Positions 17,431 through 27,600 of a stretch of 64,000 bases of DNA are shown here, one piece after another; position 1 is the first letter of the stretch; every line of letters starts with the position of its first letter. The notes beneath the pieces are model-generated. The model was not told the origin of the DNA. It ran no database searches and worked only from the letters and a program-made list of their open reading frames with translations. This stretch comes from Lachnospiraceae bacterium. GTDB taxonomy: Bacteria; Bacillota; Clostridia; Lachnospirales; Lachnospiraceae. The translations under genes and the position numbers were made by a program. The DNA lies in the NCBI GenBank assembly GCA_014804755.1, contig JAAUZE010000012.1, positions 62,001-126,000 of the forward strand. Reading direction: 5' to 3'.

Positions 17431-18624
17431 ATGAAAAACAACGATTACAACAAAACGATGTACGCGTGCTTTGTCGGCTATATTGTACAGGCGATCGTCA
17501 ATAATTTTGCACCGCTTTTGTTTTTGACCTTCCATTCGCAGTATGGCATTTCCCTTTCGCGTATCACGATGTTAGTGACGGTCAATTTCGGATTGCAGCT
17601 CTTGGTCGATCTCTTGTCCATCGGATTGGTCGATCGCATCGGCTATCGCGTATCCGCCGTGCTGGCGCAGGTGTTTGCGGCAGCAGGACTGATTTTTTTA
17701 ACGGTACTGCCGGATGTTTTCCGTGATCCGTTTTACGGGCTGCTGAGTGCGGTGATGGTTTATGCGGTCGGAGGCGGGCTTTTGGAGGTGCTTGTCAGTC
17801 CGATCGTGGAGGCGTGTCCGTCCGATAATAAGGAAAAGGCAATGAGCCTTCTGCATTCGTTTTATTGCTGGGGGCATGTGGCGGTCGTGCTGCTTTCTAC
17901 GGCATTTTTTGCTGTCGCAGGCATTGAACACTGGAAATGGCTGGCACTGTTATGGGCGCTTGTTCCCGTGTGCAACGCGGTGGCGTTTTTGAAAGTGCCG
18001 ATCGCGCCGCTGATCGAAGACGGCGAAAAGGGTATGAGCGTAAAGGAGCTTGCGGGCATGAAATTGTTTTGGGTGCTCATGCTTCTCATGCTGTGTGCCG
18101 GAGCATGCGAGCAGGCGGTGAGCCAGTGGGCATCCACCTTTGCCGAAAAAGGCTTACGGGTTAATAAGACGGTCGGCGATCTGGCGGGACCGATGCTGTT
18201 TGCAATTTTGATGGGGAGCGCGCGGGCGTTTTACGGAAAAGCCGGAGACCGTATCAATCTGAAGCATTTTATGTATGCGAGCGGCGCGCTCTGTCTGGGA
18301 ACATATTTTTTGATCGCGCTTGTGCCGAATCCGGTAATCGGACTGATCGGCTGCGGACTGTGCGGAATGTCCGTCGGCATTTTGTGGCCGGGTACGTTCA
18401 GCATCGCGGCGGCATCCGTGAAAAGAGGAGGAACAGCGCTGTTTGCCCTTTTGGCGCTTGCGGGGGATCTGGGCTGTTCGGGAGGTCCGACGCTTGTCGG
18501 TATCGTTTCGGGGGCGTTCGGAGATCATTTGCAGAGCGGCATTTTGGCGGCGGTGATATTCCCGGTTCTTTTGCTTCTCGGACTGGCGGCGCACACGCGT
18601 CTTGCGGGAAAGACAAAACAATAA
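17431..18624 (+). CDS. MFS transporter, fucose-permease/sugar type
   Basis: A 397-residue permease with 12 predicted membrane segments. The N half begins YACFVGYIVQAIVNNFAPLL; the loop between segments 2 and 3 has the degenerate MFS motif DRIGYR and the matching loop in the C half has GRAxDR-like ARAFYGKAGDR. The overall pattern resembles FucP/NarK-like carriers in gut Firmicutes, but the substrate cannot be assigned. AAAGGA precedes the ATG. It may be co-transcribed with the preceding lipoprotein. Confidence 0.82.
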   Translation: MKNNDYNKTMYACFVGYIVQAIVNNFAPLLFLTFHSQYGISLSRITMLVTVNFGLQLLVDLLSIGLVDRIGYRVSAVLAQVFAAAGLIFLTVLPDVFRDPFYGLLSAVMVYAVGGGLLEVLVSPIVEACPSDNKEKAMSLLHSFYCWGHVAVVLLSTAFFAVAGIEHWKWLALLWALVPVCNAVAFLKVPIAPLIEDGEKGMSVKELAGMKLFWVLMLLMLCAGACEQAVSQWASTFAEKGLRVNKTVGDLAGPMLFAILMGSARAFYGKAGDRINLKHFMYASGALCLGTYFLIALVPNPVIGLIGCGLCGMSVGILWPGTFSIAAASVKRGGTALFALLALAGDLGCSGGPTLVGIVSGAFGDHLQSGILAAVIFPVLLLLGLAAHTRLAGKTKQ

Positions 18625-18730
18625 ATAAGGTTCTTTTTTTCGGGACATGCACATATACTATAAAGAGTCATAAAAGAGAACCGGAAAAGGAGTTTATGCC
18701 GGATCAAAAAATGAACAATGGAGGTGCAGT

Positions 18731-18979
18731 ATGTCCAGAGGACCGAGAAAAACAATAGAGGACAAGATCAGGGAGAAAGAGGAACTGATTCAGGGATTAA
18801 AGACGAGGCTTCAATCCGAGAATAAGGAGCTGGAAGCGCTCAGGCAGGAAAAACGCGCAAAGGAGATTGCGGAGATCGCAGGGTTCTTAGAGGAATCGGG
18901 CGTGACGATCGAGCAGGCGCGCGATATTTTAGAGCAGCACATCGCGCAGGATAACGGGGACGAAGCGGACTGCGCGTAA
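18731..18979 (+). CDS. Small coiled-coil protein
   Basis: An 82-residue highly charged protein with a continuous coiled coil at residues about 8-50 (KIREKEELIQGLKTRL, ENKELEALRQEKRAKE), then a short helical end (GVTIEQARDILEQHI) with an acidic tail. The ribosome site GGAGG is clear. It resembles the small DUF4315-like proteins of Firmicutes mobile elements only in general shape. The function is unknown. Confidence 0.6.
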   Translation: MSRGPRKTIEDKIREKEELIQGLKTRLQSENKELEALRQEKRAKEIAEIAGFLEESGVTIEQARDILEQHIAQDNGDEADCA

Positions 18980-19130
18980 ATGAGGGTGAGGAAATCCCCA
19001 AAAGAGAAAGATTCCACAAATCAGAAAAGGAAATGTAATAATAAAAAATGTGTTTACCGGCGTTGATCGACAAAGTTGCAGTATGGATGATCGACATTGC
19101 AGACAGGTAGAGAAGAAACGGAGGATGAAT

Positions 19131-20801
19131 ATGAGCGGAATTACCAAAAAGAGAATGGCACAGATTGACGCTATGCTGGCGCGCAGCGTAGCGCAGCGAG
19201 CGGTGCGCCAGGCAGCGTTAACGGCTCAGACGGCGGGAAAAGAAAAAGCAATTTCGCAGGGAGTCTTGGAACCGCGCGATTACCATGTGAGCGGCAGCGC
19301 TCCTGCAGAGGCGGCGGCACTGATGCATACGGGAAAGAGGCATGTATCGCACAGGCCGGATTATACCGCGCCCGTCAGAAGATGGCGGGGACGCGCGTCA
19401 AGGGGAAGGCTGCTTACGGCGGCGATGATCGTTCTGGTCATCGCGATGGCATTGTTTCTGTCAAGCGGCTGCGGCGCTGAGGAAGACAGCGATACGCTGA
19501 TGATAACGCCCGAAGCGGATTCGGGTCAGGATGCTGCCGGTGATACGCAGACAGATAGCGCCGACGGTCAGGAAAGCGATGGCGAAAGCGGAGACGCGCA
19601 GGCGGACGATGGGGGAAGCGGAGACGCGCAGGCGGACGATGAGGGGAGCGGAGACGCGGATGACGATGCGGAGACGACTTATGAGATTCCGGAGGTCGTC
19701 ATAGCAGACTTTGCAATACCGGATAACGATGCGCTTGCCTTTGTACACGATATGAAGATCGGCTGGTCGCTCGGCAATACACTTGATGCGTTTTTGGCCG
19801 GCGGTTATGCGAATGAGCTTGACAGTGAAACGTGCTGGGTTTCCGTTGCCACGACAAAGGAAATGATTGATGATATCGCTGCGGCCGGCTTTCATACGAT
19901 GCGTGTTCCGGTGACATGGCACGGACATTTTGTGGATGATGATTTTACGATTTCCGAGGTATGGCTGAACCGTGTGCAGGAAGTCGTTGATTACGGAATC
20001 GATAACGGGATGTATATTATCTTGAATATTCATCATGACACGCAGGAGGATTGCTATTTTCCCGATACCGCACATTTAGAGCAGTCCATCCGTTATATTA
20101 CCGCGATTTGGACACAGCTTTCCGCGCGGTTTGCCGATTATGACGAGCATTTGATCTTTGAGGGAATGAATGAGCCGCGTCTGGTCGGGAGCTCCCATGA
20201 GTGGTGGATTGATAATAACAGCGAAGAATGTTTGGATGCGATCGCATGCATCAACACACTGAATCAGGTGTTTGTGAATACGGTGCGTGCAGGCGGGGGA
20301 AACAACGGTTCCCGTTATCTGATGGTTCCCGGCTATGATGCGTCGCCTGACGGTGCGCTGCACAACGACTTTGTTCTTCCGATGGACCCGGGGGAAGCGG
20401 AAAATCGGATCATTGTGTCCGTACACGCGTATACGCCGTATAATTTCGCACTTCAATCGCCGGACGATTCCGGAAGCAAATCAACCTTTGATGCAGGAGA
20501 GACGAGCTCCACAAGGGATATTGATTATTTCTTGGACAAGCTTTATGACCGCTATATCAGTCAGGGAATCCCGGTGGTGGTCGGCGAATTCGGTGCGCGC
20601 GATAAAGACCATAACACGCAGGACCGCGTGGATTATGCCGCATATTATATTGCAGCAGCCAGAGCGCGGGGAATCACCTGCTTATGGTGGGACAACGGAG
20701 CGTTTGACGGAGCGGGCGAGAACTTTGGACTCTATTACCGCAGGGGAGGCCATTTTGTTTATCCCGATATTGTAGATGCACTCATGAAATATGCGGACTA
20801 A
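19131..20801 (+). CDS. Surface-anchored GH5 cellulase/endoglucanase
   Basis: A 556-residue glycoside hydrolase. The N-terminal 93 residues are basic and polar, then one membrane segment (about 94-112) ends in FLSSGC with Cys114, a possible lipobox or signal anchor placed unusually far inside. An acidic linker with a 10-residue tandem repeat (SGDAQADDGG) follows. The GH5 domain starts at KIGWSLGNTLDAF, with ILNIHHD, acid/base Glu348 in FEGMNEPR and nucleophile Glu486 in VVGEFG. The enzyme probably cuts beta-1,4-glucans at the cell surface. The start is chosen by GGAGG 6 bases upstream. Confidence 0.88.
   Translation: MSGITKKRMAQIDAMLARSVAQRAVRQAALTAQTAGKEKAISQGVLEPRDYHVSGSAPAEAAALMHTGKRHVSHRPDYTAPVRRWRGRASRGRLLTAAMIVLVIAMALFLSSGCGAEEDSDTLMITPEADSGQDAAGDTQTDSADGQESDGESGDAQADDGGSGDAQADDEGSGDADDDAETTYEIPEVVIADFAIPDNDALAFVHDMKIGWSLGNTLDAFLAGGYANELDSETCWVSVATTKEMIDDIAAAGFHTMRVPVTWHGHFVDDDFTISEVWLNRVQEVVDYGIDNGMYIILNIHHDTQEDCYFPDTAHLEQSIRYITAIWTQLSARFADYDEHLIFEGMNEPRLVGSSHEWWIDNNSEECLDAIACINTLNQVFVNTVRAGGGNNGSRYLMVPGYDASPDGALHNDFVLPMDPGEAENRIIVSVHAYTPYNFALQSPDDSGSKSTFDAGETSSTRDIDYFLDKLYDRYISQGIPVVVGEFGARDKDHNTQDRVDYAAYYIAAARARGITCLWWDNGAFDGAGENFGLYYRRGGHFVYPDIVDALMKYAD
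19587..19660 (+). repeat. 30-base tandem repeat in the GH5 linker
   Basis: Two full copies (19587-19616 and 19617-19646) and a partial third (19647-19660) of a 30-base unit encoding SGDAQADD plus two residues. In-frame copy change would lengthen or shorten the linker without breaking the enzyme. Confidence 0.8.
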
Positions 20802-20823
20802 AAAAGAACGCGAATAATTTATG

Positions 20824-20909
20824 GGCAATTGCGAAACGCCATTAATTATATTTATGATTGTATATTTTGCACTATCGTACAACCTAAATGCATGCGTTTC
20901 GCAATCGCC
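20824..20909. repeat. 16-bp inverted repeat around a 54-bp AT-rich core
   Basis: Left arm GGCAATTGCGAAACGC (20824-20839) and right arm GCGTTTCGCAATCGCC (20894-20909) match at 15 of 16 positions. The core is AT-rich and carries promoter-like hexamers in both directions. It sits between the GH5 gene and the flavoprotein gene. It could be a MITE-like element, a terminator with a large loop, or a small invertible segment. Confidence 0.5.
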
Positions 20910-20941
20910 TAAAACAATTCATACAGAAAGGAGCAGATACG

Positions 20942-21565
20942 ATGAAAGTACTTTTGATCAACGGAAGTCCCCATAAGGAGGGGAGCACTTATACTGCGCT
21001 GCATGAGATGGAGCAGGTATTCCTAAAAGAGGGAATGGAAACAGAGATCATCCATATCGGAAATCAGGATATTCGCGGCTGTATCGCCTGCGGTTTCTGC
21101 TACAAGAATGGACATTGCGTGTTTGATGACGCAGTCAATGCGATCGCGCCGAAGTTTGAGGCGTGCGACGGACTGGTCGTGGGAAGTCCCGTATACTATG
21201 CGTCGGCGAATGCGACGCTGATCGCCTTCCTTGACCGCCTGTTTTACAGTACGCATTTTGATAAGACGATGAAAGTCGGCGCGGCTGTGGCTTCGGCAAG
21301 GCGCGGCGGACTGACGGCGACTTTTGATGAGCTGAATAAATATTTTACAATCTGTGGCATGCCGGTTGCGTCCGGACAATATTGGAACGGCATTCACGGC
21401 AACAATGCAGACGAAGCGAGGCAGGATGCGGAGGGGATGCAGATGATGCGTACGCTTGCGGCGAACATGAGCTTTTTAATAAAAAGCATTGCCCTCGGAA
21501 AGCAGACCTACGGACTGCCCGAAAAGGAGCCGCGCGTCAGCACGAATTTTGTGCGGTCATTATAA
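20942..21565 (+). CDS. NADPH-dependent FMN reductase / iron-sulfur flavoprotein
   Basis: A 207-residue flavodoxin-fold protein. The FMN phosphate loop is INGSPHKEGSTYTAL (residues 6-20), and the second flavin loop is VVGSPVYYASANA. GCIACGFCYKNGHC places Cys in the C-x2-C-x2-C-x5-C spacing used by iron-sulfur flavoproteins to bind a 4Fe-4S cluster, suggesting an electron-transfer role. AAGGAG supports the ATG at 20942 over one at 20888, which would lie in the inverted repeat. Confidence 0.85.
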   Translation: MKVLLINGSPHKEGSTYTALHEMEQVFLKEGMETEIIHIGNQDIRGCIACGFCYKNGHCVFDDAVNAIAPKFEACDGLVVGSPVYYASANATLIAFLDRLFYSTHFDKTMKVGAAVASARRGGLTATFDELNKYFTICGMPVASGQYWNGIHGNNADEARQDAEGMQMMRTLAANMSFLIKSIALGKQTYGLPEKEPRVSTNFVRSL

Positions 21566-21627
21566 GACACACCCGATCACGAATGGGAACATTTACGGAG
21601 GATGGAGCGCATGAGACCAAGCGATGA

Positions 21628-21762
21628 AAAGAAAAAATCATCAGTCGAGAGACGAATCCGTCGATCGACAATTATTATGCGATCAGCAGGTTTTTAGGCG
21701 TTCATATGGAGGAGCTCATCGCGGGGGACGATGAGCTCTTTCCGCTTGTATTTGCGCAATAA
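21628..21762 (+). pseudogene. Remnant of an XRE-family helix-turn-helix regulator
   Basis: The frame reads SRETNPSIDNYYAISRFLGV then HMEELIAGDDELF and a TAA at 21760. This is the last helices of a Cro/CI-type HTH domain (pattern NPSIDN..AIS.FLGV..EELI). An in-frame TGA at 21625-21627 cuts off any N-terminal recognition helices, and no start codon is available, so only the C-terminal part remains. A 10-bp inverted repeat (GAGCTCATCG) lies inside it. Confidence 0.5.
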
Positions 21763-21918
21763 GCAGAGAAGTATTTCGTGTCAGCCCGGCTGGCTGGTGA
21801 ACCGCAGGTTTACTGCAAAATTTTTGTGGGTATGATATAATGTGCGCAAGGAAAAAACAAGCGACCGCGAAAAAAGCAGTAAGGTGTTGACACATTTTCA
21901 CACAGGAGGTTTCAGTCA
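21763..21918 (+). promoter_or_regulatory. Upstream region of the sugar isomerase gene
   Basis: TGATATAAT (21833-21841) is an extended -10 without a clear -35, and TTGACA occurs near 21888. AGGAGG gives the ribosome site of the next gene. Nothing else is visible between the XRE remnant and the start codon. Confidence 0.45.
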
Positions 21919-22803
21919 ATGTCGAGCATCGAAAACTTGCACCATGGAAAGAAATATCAAATAAAAATAGGAACCTGTATCAGAGGCGCGCATTTATTGG
22001 ATGATTTAAGAAATGCCGTCTCCATGGGATTTGATACCGTAGAATTATATTATAATGATACGCTTTCAGGTGCGGATTTCGATATGCTGGCACCCAAAAT
22101 GCGGGAAATCATCGGGGATTCCGGCGTTGAAATTTCCGGAATCGGACTGTATTGCAACCCTTTGATCAATGAGAGTACAAGACAGGAGCTGGTATATTGT
22201 ATCAAAAAAGCACGCGATCTTGGCACAGATTTTGTTGGTACTTTTGCCGGAGCAATTCCGGGAAAAAGTGTGGATGACGCGATGCCTGCGTTTAAAAAAT
22301 GTTTTTCTGAACTGACAGCAATTGCTGAGGCATATGGTGTAAGGATCGGTATTGAAAATGCGCCGATGTACGGGCATTGGTACAGCGCAACCAGTAATAT
22401 TGGTTTTTGTCCGCGGGCGTGGGAAATGATTTTTGAGGAGGTACCAAGCGAGCATTTGGGGTTAGAATGGGAACCGAGTCATCAGGTTCAACAGCTGATC
22501 GAGCCGATCGCACAGCTGAAAGCATATTTACCGAAAGTATTCCATGTTCACGGGAAGGATGCTTCCGTTGATTGGAATGCGGTCAGGACATACGGTATTT
22601 GGTTTGGTTCCCATTATTGCGACCATAGATTTCCGGGAATGGGAGATACGGATTGGCAGGAGATCATAAAATTGCTTTACGAAGCGGACTATCAGGGAGA
22701 CATCACGATCGAAGGCTATCATGACCCGGTCTATTGCAGCGATAGAGAACTGGAAGGGCAGAAGCTGGCGTTGGAATATTTAAGAGGAAACCAAAGCAGG
22801 TAA
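21919..22803 (+). CDS. Sugar phosphate isomerase/epimerase (AP endonuclease 2 TIM barrel)
   Basis: A 294-residue TIM barrel. Family features are IGTCIRGAHLLDDL at the first strand, TVELYYNDT, VRIGIENAPMYG with the metal-binding Glu, LGLEWEPSHQV, VFHVHGKDA with His, and the final metal Glu in GDITIEGYHDP. Such enzymes isomerise or epimerise ketoses or inositol-type sugars with a divalent metal; the exact substrate is unknown. It is 18 bases before a GH13 gene, which points to a small carbohydrate operon. Confidence 0.88.
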   Translation: MSSIENLHHGKKYQIKIGTCIRGAHLLDDLRNAVSMGFDTVELYYNDTLSGADFDMLAPKMREIIGDSGVEISGIGLYCNPLINESTRQELVYCIKKARDLGTDFVGTFAGAIPGKSVDDAMPAFKKCFSELTAIAEAYGVRIGIENAPMYGHWYSATSNIGFCPRAWEMIFEEVPSEHLGLEWEPSHQVQQLIEPIAQLKAYLPKVFHVHGKDASVDWNAVRTYGIWFGSHYCDHRFPGMGDTDWQEIIKLLYEADYQGDITIEGYHDPVYCSDRELEGQKLALEYLRGNQSR

Positions 22804-22821
22804 GGAGAAGGGAGAGTACAT

Positions 22822-24543
22822 ATGGAATATGCGGCAGTCAGACATTTTGCGGACAGACGGTATTGCTATGCGTTAGAAAAGGGGCGATTTCTCATTCGGC
22901 TTGAGACAAAAAAAGATGATGCGGTAAGGGTGACGCTCCACGTTCAGGATAAGTATATGCCGTTAAAATATATGGATACGAGGCAGGCATATAATATGAA
23001 AAAAGCCTGTTCGGACAATTATCGGGATTATTATGAGATCGAGCAGGAGATGGATGTGATCTGCCTTCGATATTTTTTTGAAATAGAAGATGTATCAGGC
23101 AAGGTTGCCTATTATGGGAATCATGATTTTTACGATGAGCCGATCATTGATATTGAAAAGATGTATGACTGCCCGCAGAATCTTCGGGAGGATGAATTGT
23201 TTGAAATACCTCATTGGGCAAAAAACAAGGTGATCTACCAGATTTTTCCGTCCCGTTTTGCCTCGGACAAGGACGTCCCGGAAGACGTCTGGTATCAGGC
23301 GCCGATCGGCTATAAGGCAGATCTGAAAGGATCCTTAAGGGGAATCATGGATCATTTGGACTATATCAGAGAGCTTGGCGTGGATATTCTCTATATGACG
23401 CCGATTTTCAGCTCTGATTCCAGCCATAAATATAACATTAAAGATTATTATTGTATTGACCCCTCCTTTGGGAATAAAGAGGACTTAAAGGAACTTGTAT
23501 CAAAGGCGCATGAGCTGGGAATGTATGTGATCTTGGACGGCGTATTCAATCATACGGGACTGGACTTTTTTGCATTTCGGGATGTCAGGGAAAAAAAGGA
23601 GCAGTCAAAATATCTGAACTGGTATTATGCCAAAGAATTTCCGCTTGTGATGGAATGGGGAAAAAAGCCGAATTACAAGACCTTTGGATATGCCGCGTAT
23701 ATGCCCAAGCTGAATCTGCAAAATAAAGAAACAGCGGATTATTTCATTGACGTTGCTTCCTATTGGATCAGGGAATGCGATATTGACGGCTGGCGTCTGG
23801 ATGTGGCGGATGAGATTGATCATGCTTTTTGGAAACGGTTTCGAAAAGAGGTCAAAGCGGTAAAAAAAGAGATTCTGCTCATCGGCGAGATCTGGTATTT
23901 TGCAGGTGATTTTTTGGGGGGTGATGAGTGGGACTGTGCCATGAATTATCCGTTCTATCAGGCGGTACAGGATTTCGTTGCAGCGGAGTCAATCTGTGCC
24001 TCCGAATTTGTGGGAAAGCTCCATTTTATCAAAGGAAATCTGCATAACGGTCTGGAGGGCTATCTCTGGAATTTGATCGACAGTCATGATACGGAGCGTT
24101 TTTTGCACAGTGCGCAGCATGATACAGGGAAGCAGAAGATGGCGGCGGCCATGCAGCTGTTACTTCCCGGTATGCCCATGATCTATTATGGCGACGAGGT
24201 GGCTTTGGATGGCGGCCGTGATCCGGATTGCCGACGCGGTATGCTGTGGGATGAGTGCAGACAAAATCGGGAAATGCTTCATTATTATCGGGCGCTCATT
24301 AAAATCCGGCATACCTATCCGGTATTGACGGAGGGTGTGATCAAAAAGCAGTACACGGATGACCGCACCGGACTGATCTATACAGAAAGAGAAAGGAACG
24401 GTCAAAGGATCATTTTGATCTTTCACATCGGAAAAGGAGATGTGTGTCTTCCGGAACTGAAAGGGAAGCAAAACCTCATAAGTGGCGGGGAATTTTCAGG
24501 CAGCCTTGGGGATTATGAGACAGCGGTGCTGGTGGACAGGTAA
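22822..24543 (+). CDS. GH13 alpha-glycosidase (neopullulanase / cyclomaltodextrinase type)
   Basis: A 573-residue amylase-family enzyme. An N-terminal beta domain (about 1-125) as in GH13_20 enzymes precedes the catalytic barrel: GVFNHTG (region I), DGWRLD327VADE (nucleophile), GE356IW (acid/base) and DSHD423TERF (transition-state stabiliser). No signal peptide is present, so it acts in the cytoplasm on imported maltodextrins or cyclodextrins. GGAGAAGGGAGAG precedes the ATG. It is co-transcribed with the isomerase and ends at a strong terminator. Confidence 0.93.
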   Translation: MEYAAVRHFADRRYCYALEKGRFLIRLETKKDDAVRVTLHVQDKYMPLKYMDTRQAYNMKKACSDNYRDYYEIEQEMDVICLRYFFEIEDVSGKVAYYGNHDFYDEPIIDIEKMYDCPQNLREDELFEIPHWAKNKVIYQIFPSRFASDKDVPEDVWYQAPIGYKADLKGSLRGIMDHLDYIRELGVDILYMTPIFSSDSSHKYNIKDYYCIDPSFGNKEDLKELVSKAHELGMYVILDGVFNHTGLDFFAFRDVREKKEQSKYLNWYYAKEFPLVMEWGKKPNYKTFGYAAYMPKLNLQNKETADYFIDVASYWIRECDIDGWRLDVADEIDHAFWKRFRKEVKAVKKEILLIGEIWYFAGDFLGGDEWDCAMNYPFYQAVQDFVAAESICASEFVGKLHFIKGNLHNGLEGYLWNLIDSHDTERFLHSAQHDTGKQKMAAAMQLLLPGMPMIYYGDEVALDGGRDPDCRRGMLWDECRQNREMLHYYRALIKIRHTYPVLTEGVIKKQYTDDRTGLIYTERERNGQRIILIFHIGKGDVCLPELKGKQNLISGGEFSGSLGDYETAVLVDR

Positions 24544-24550
24544 TCAGTGT

Positions 24551-24587
24551 AAAAAGAGTTCCGCTGTGTGACGGCGGAACTCTTTTT
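24551..24587. terminator. Bidirectional Rho-independent terminator
   Basis: AAAAAGAGTTCCGC pairs with GCGGAACTCTTTTT around a 9-base loop. It serves the GH13 gene on the plus strand and can stop the minus-strand activase-like gene that ends at 24624. Confidence 0.9.
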
Positions 24588-24623
24588 ATAGTGATTGTTC
24601 ATTTCTCATATAGGAAACTCTTT

Positions 24624-27600
24624 TTATGATACTTCCCGTTTTTCCTCCAAATCGGCTTTTTGCGCGTTGTTCTTTGCAAGATTCTTCGACAGATTTTTCT
24701 GTGCCGTGGAGAGCATCAGCTTGATACGATTTAACTGGTTGACCTCGCTGGCACCCGGATCGTAGTCGATCGCAACGATGTTGGCTTCGGGATACCGGCG
24801 GCGGATCTCCTTGATCACGCCCTTGCCGACGACATGGTTCGGCAGGCAGGCGAATGGCTGCGTGCAGACAATGTTCGGCGTATTGTCATGGATCAGTTCT
24901 AACATTTCTCCGGTCAAAAACCATCCTTCACCGGTCTGATTCCCAATGGAAACAATGGTCTGCGCGTTGTTGACCGTATCATAAATATTTGCGGGCGGCG
25001 TAAAATGTTCGCTTTGGGAAAGCGCTTTTGCAGCCGCACCTCTGAAGCGCTGAATCGCCCAAATGCCGAGCTTTGCCAGTCTGGCAGACCGCTTGCTTGT
25101 GCCTAAATTCTCCGATTTATAAATCTGATTGTAGAAGCAGTAGAGCATAAAGTCCATCAGATCGGGAACGACGGCCTCCGCGCCTTCCGCTTCCAACAAT
25201 TCCACCAAATGGTTATTTGCGGCGGGCATGAATTTGACTAAGATTTCGCCGACGACGCCGACACGCGGCTTTTTCACATCGGTGATCGGGATATTGTCAA
25301 AATCATGAACGATCTCGCGGCACATTTTCTGAAATTTGTGATAGGAAATATGCTTCGCCGTGATCAGCTTCTCACAGCGGGCCTCCCATTCGCGGTGCAG
25401 CTTGTCAACGGAACCCGGTACTGCCTCGTAAGGGCGCATCCGGTAGACGCAGCGCATGAACAGGTCGCCGAGCGTTACTGCATATACGGCGCGCATGAGC
25501 ATTTCCGCGTTGATCTTAAATCCGGGATTGCTCTCCAGCTTGGAAAGATTGATGGAGATGACCGGAATATAACCGTAGCCCGCCTTGGCAAGCGCACGGC
25601 GGATAAAACCGATATAGTTGGTCGCACGGCAGCCGCCGCCCGTCTGGGACATCACAAAAGCAAGCTTGTGCGTATCATATTTTCCCGACAGAACTGCGGA
25701 CATGATCTGCCCGACGACCATCAGGGAAGGATAGCAGGCGTCGTTATTGACATATTTCAAACCGACGTTGACCGCCTGTTTTCCGTCGTTGTCCATGACC
25801 TCCAAATGATAGCCGCATTGATTAAACGCCGCCTGCAAAAGTCCGAAGTGGATCGGCGACATCTGCGGACACAGGATCGTATACTCTTTGCGCATCTCTT
25901 CCGTGAAAAGAACACGGTTCATGGCGGAGGAACGGATCTCGCGTTTCTGCTGTTTTGCTTCCCGCACACGGATCGCAGAGAGCAGGGAACGAATACGGAT
26001 CCTTGCCGCGCCGAGATTGTTGACCTCATCAATCTTCAGGCAGGTATAAATCTTACCGGAGTCGGAAAGAATATCGTTTACCTGATCCGTTGTGACAGCA
26101 TCCAGGCCGCATCCGAAAGAATTGAGCTGAATGAGGTCTAGATTATCCACCGCTTTGACATAGCTTGCCGCCGCATACAGGCGGGAGTGATACATCCACT
26201 GGTCGGAGACGATGAGCGGACGTTCCGGCTTTGCCAGATGTGAGATGGAATCCTCCGTCAAAACGGCAATGTCATACGAATTGATCAGCTCGGGGATACC
26301 GTGGTTGATCTCCGGATCAATATGATAAGGCCGTCCCGCAAGCACAATGCCGCGTTTGTTGTTTTCCTTTAACCATGCAAGCGTTTCCTCGCCCTTTTTC
26401 TGAATGTCTTTTCTTGCCGCTTCCTGTTCCAGCCATGCGTCGTGAACCGCGCTCTTGATCTCGGCGGGGGTAAGCTCGCCAAACTCCTTGATGAGCTGGG
26501 AGGAAATGGTCTCCTCGCTTGTAAACGCCATGAACGGATTGCGGAAGATCACTTCTCCGCGTCCGATCTCCTCCACATTGTTTTTGATATTTTCGGAATA
26601 GGAGGTCACGATCGGGCAATTATAGTGGTTGTTGGCGTCCGAAAACTCATTGCGCTCATAGAACAGGGCGGGATAAAAAATAAAATCCACCTCCTGATTG
26701 ATGAGCCACATGATATGACCGTGTACGAGCTTTGCCGGATAGCACTCGGACTCACTCGGAATGGACTCGATGCCGAGCTCGTATATCTTGCGGTTGGAGT
26801 TCGGAGAGAGCATGACACGGTAGCCCAGTTTGGTGAAAAACGTATACCAAAACGGATAATTTTCATACATGTTTAAGACGCGGGGAATCCCGACCGTGCC
26901 GCGTACGGCTGCTTCCGGCGTAAGCGGTTCATAGCCGAAAATGCGTGAAAGCTTGTATTCATACAGATTCGGTACGTTGTGCTCATTTTTCTGTTTTCCG
27001 AGCCCGCGCTCACAGCGGTTGCCGGAAATATACTGTCTGCCGCCGGAAAAACGGTTGATGGTCAGACGGCAGCTGTTCGTGCAGCCCTTGCATTTAGCCA
27101 TGCTTGTCGTAAACTCCAGCGCATTGATCTGTTCGATCGAAAGCATGGAGGTTTGATAACCACAGGTTGACATAAAACGTTCTCTTGCAACGAGCGCCGC
27201 GCCGAACGCCCCCATGATGCCCGCGATGTCGGGGCGGATCGCCTCGCATCCGGCAATGCTTTCAAAGCTGCGCAGAACGGCATCATTATAAAACGTACCG
27301 CCCTGAACGACGATATGGCTGCCGAGCTCGGACGCATCGGACACTTTGATGACCTTAAACAGTGCGTTTTTAATGACGGAATAGGCAAGTCCGGCGGAAA
27401 TATCGGAGACGGACGCGCCTTCCTTCTGCGCCTGCTTGACTTTGGAATTCATAAATACGGTACAGCGTGTGCCGAGGTCGATCGGGTGCTCTGCAAACAG
27501 CGCGGCCTTCGCAAAATCCTGCACGCTGTAATTTAGGGATTTGGCAAAGGTCTCGATGAACGAGCCGCAGCCGGAAGAGCATGCCTCGTTTAACTGCACG

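Noticed and set aside
21382-21627. A plus-strand frame starting MERHSRQQCRRSEAG
   Set aside because: It lies inside the flavoprotein gene in another frame, has unnatural Arg/Cys-rich composition and no ribosome site.
25305-26141. A 278-codon plus-strand frame opposite the activase-like gene
   Set aside because: It is the antisense of a well-supported coding region, with no motifs and no ribosome site, and its length comes from codon bias on the other strand.
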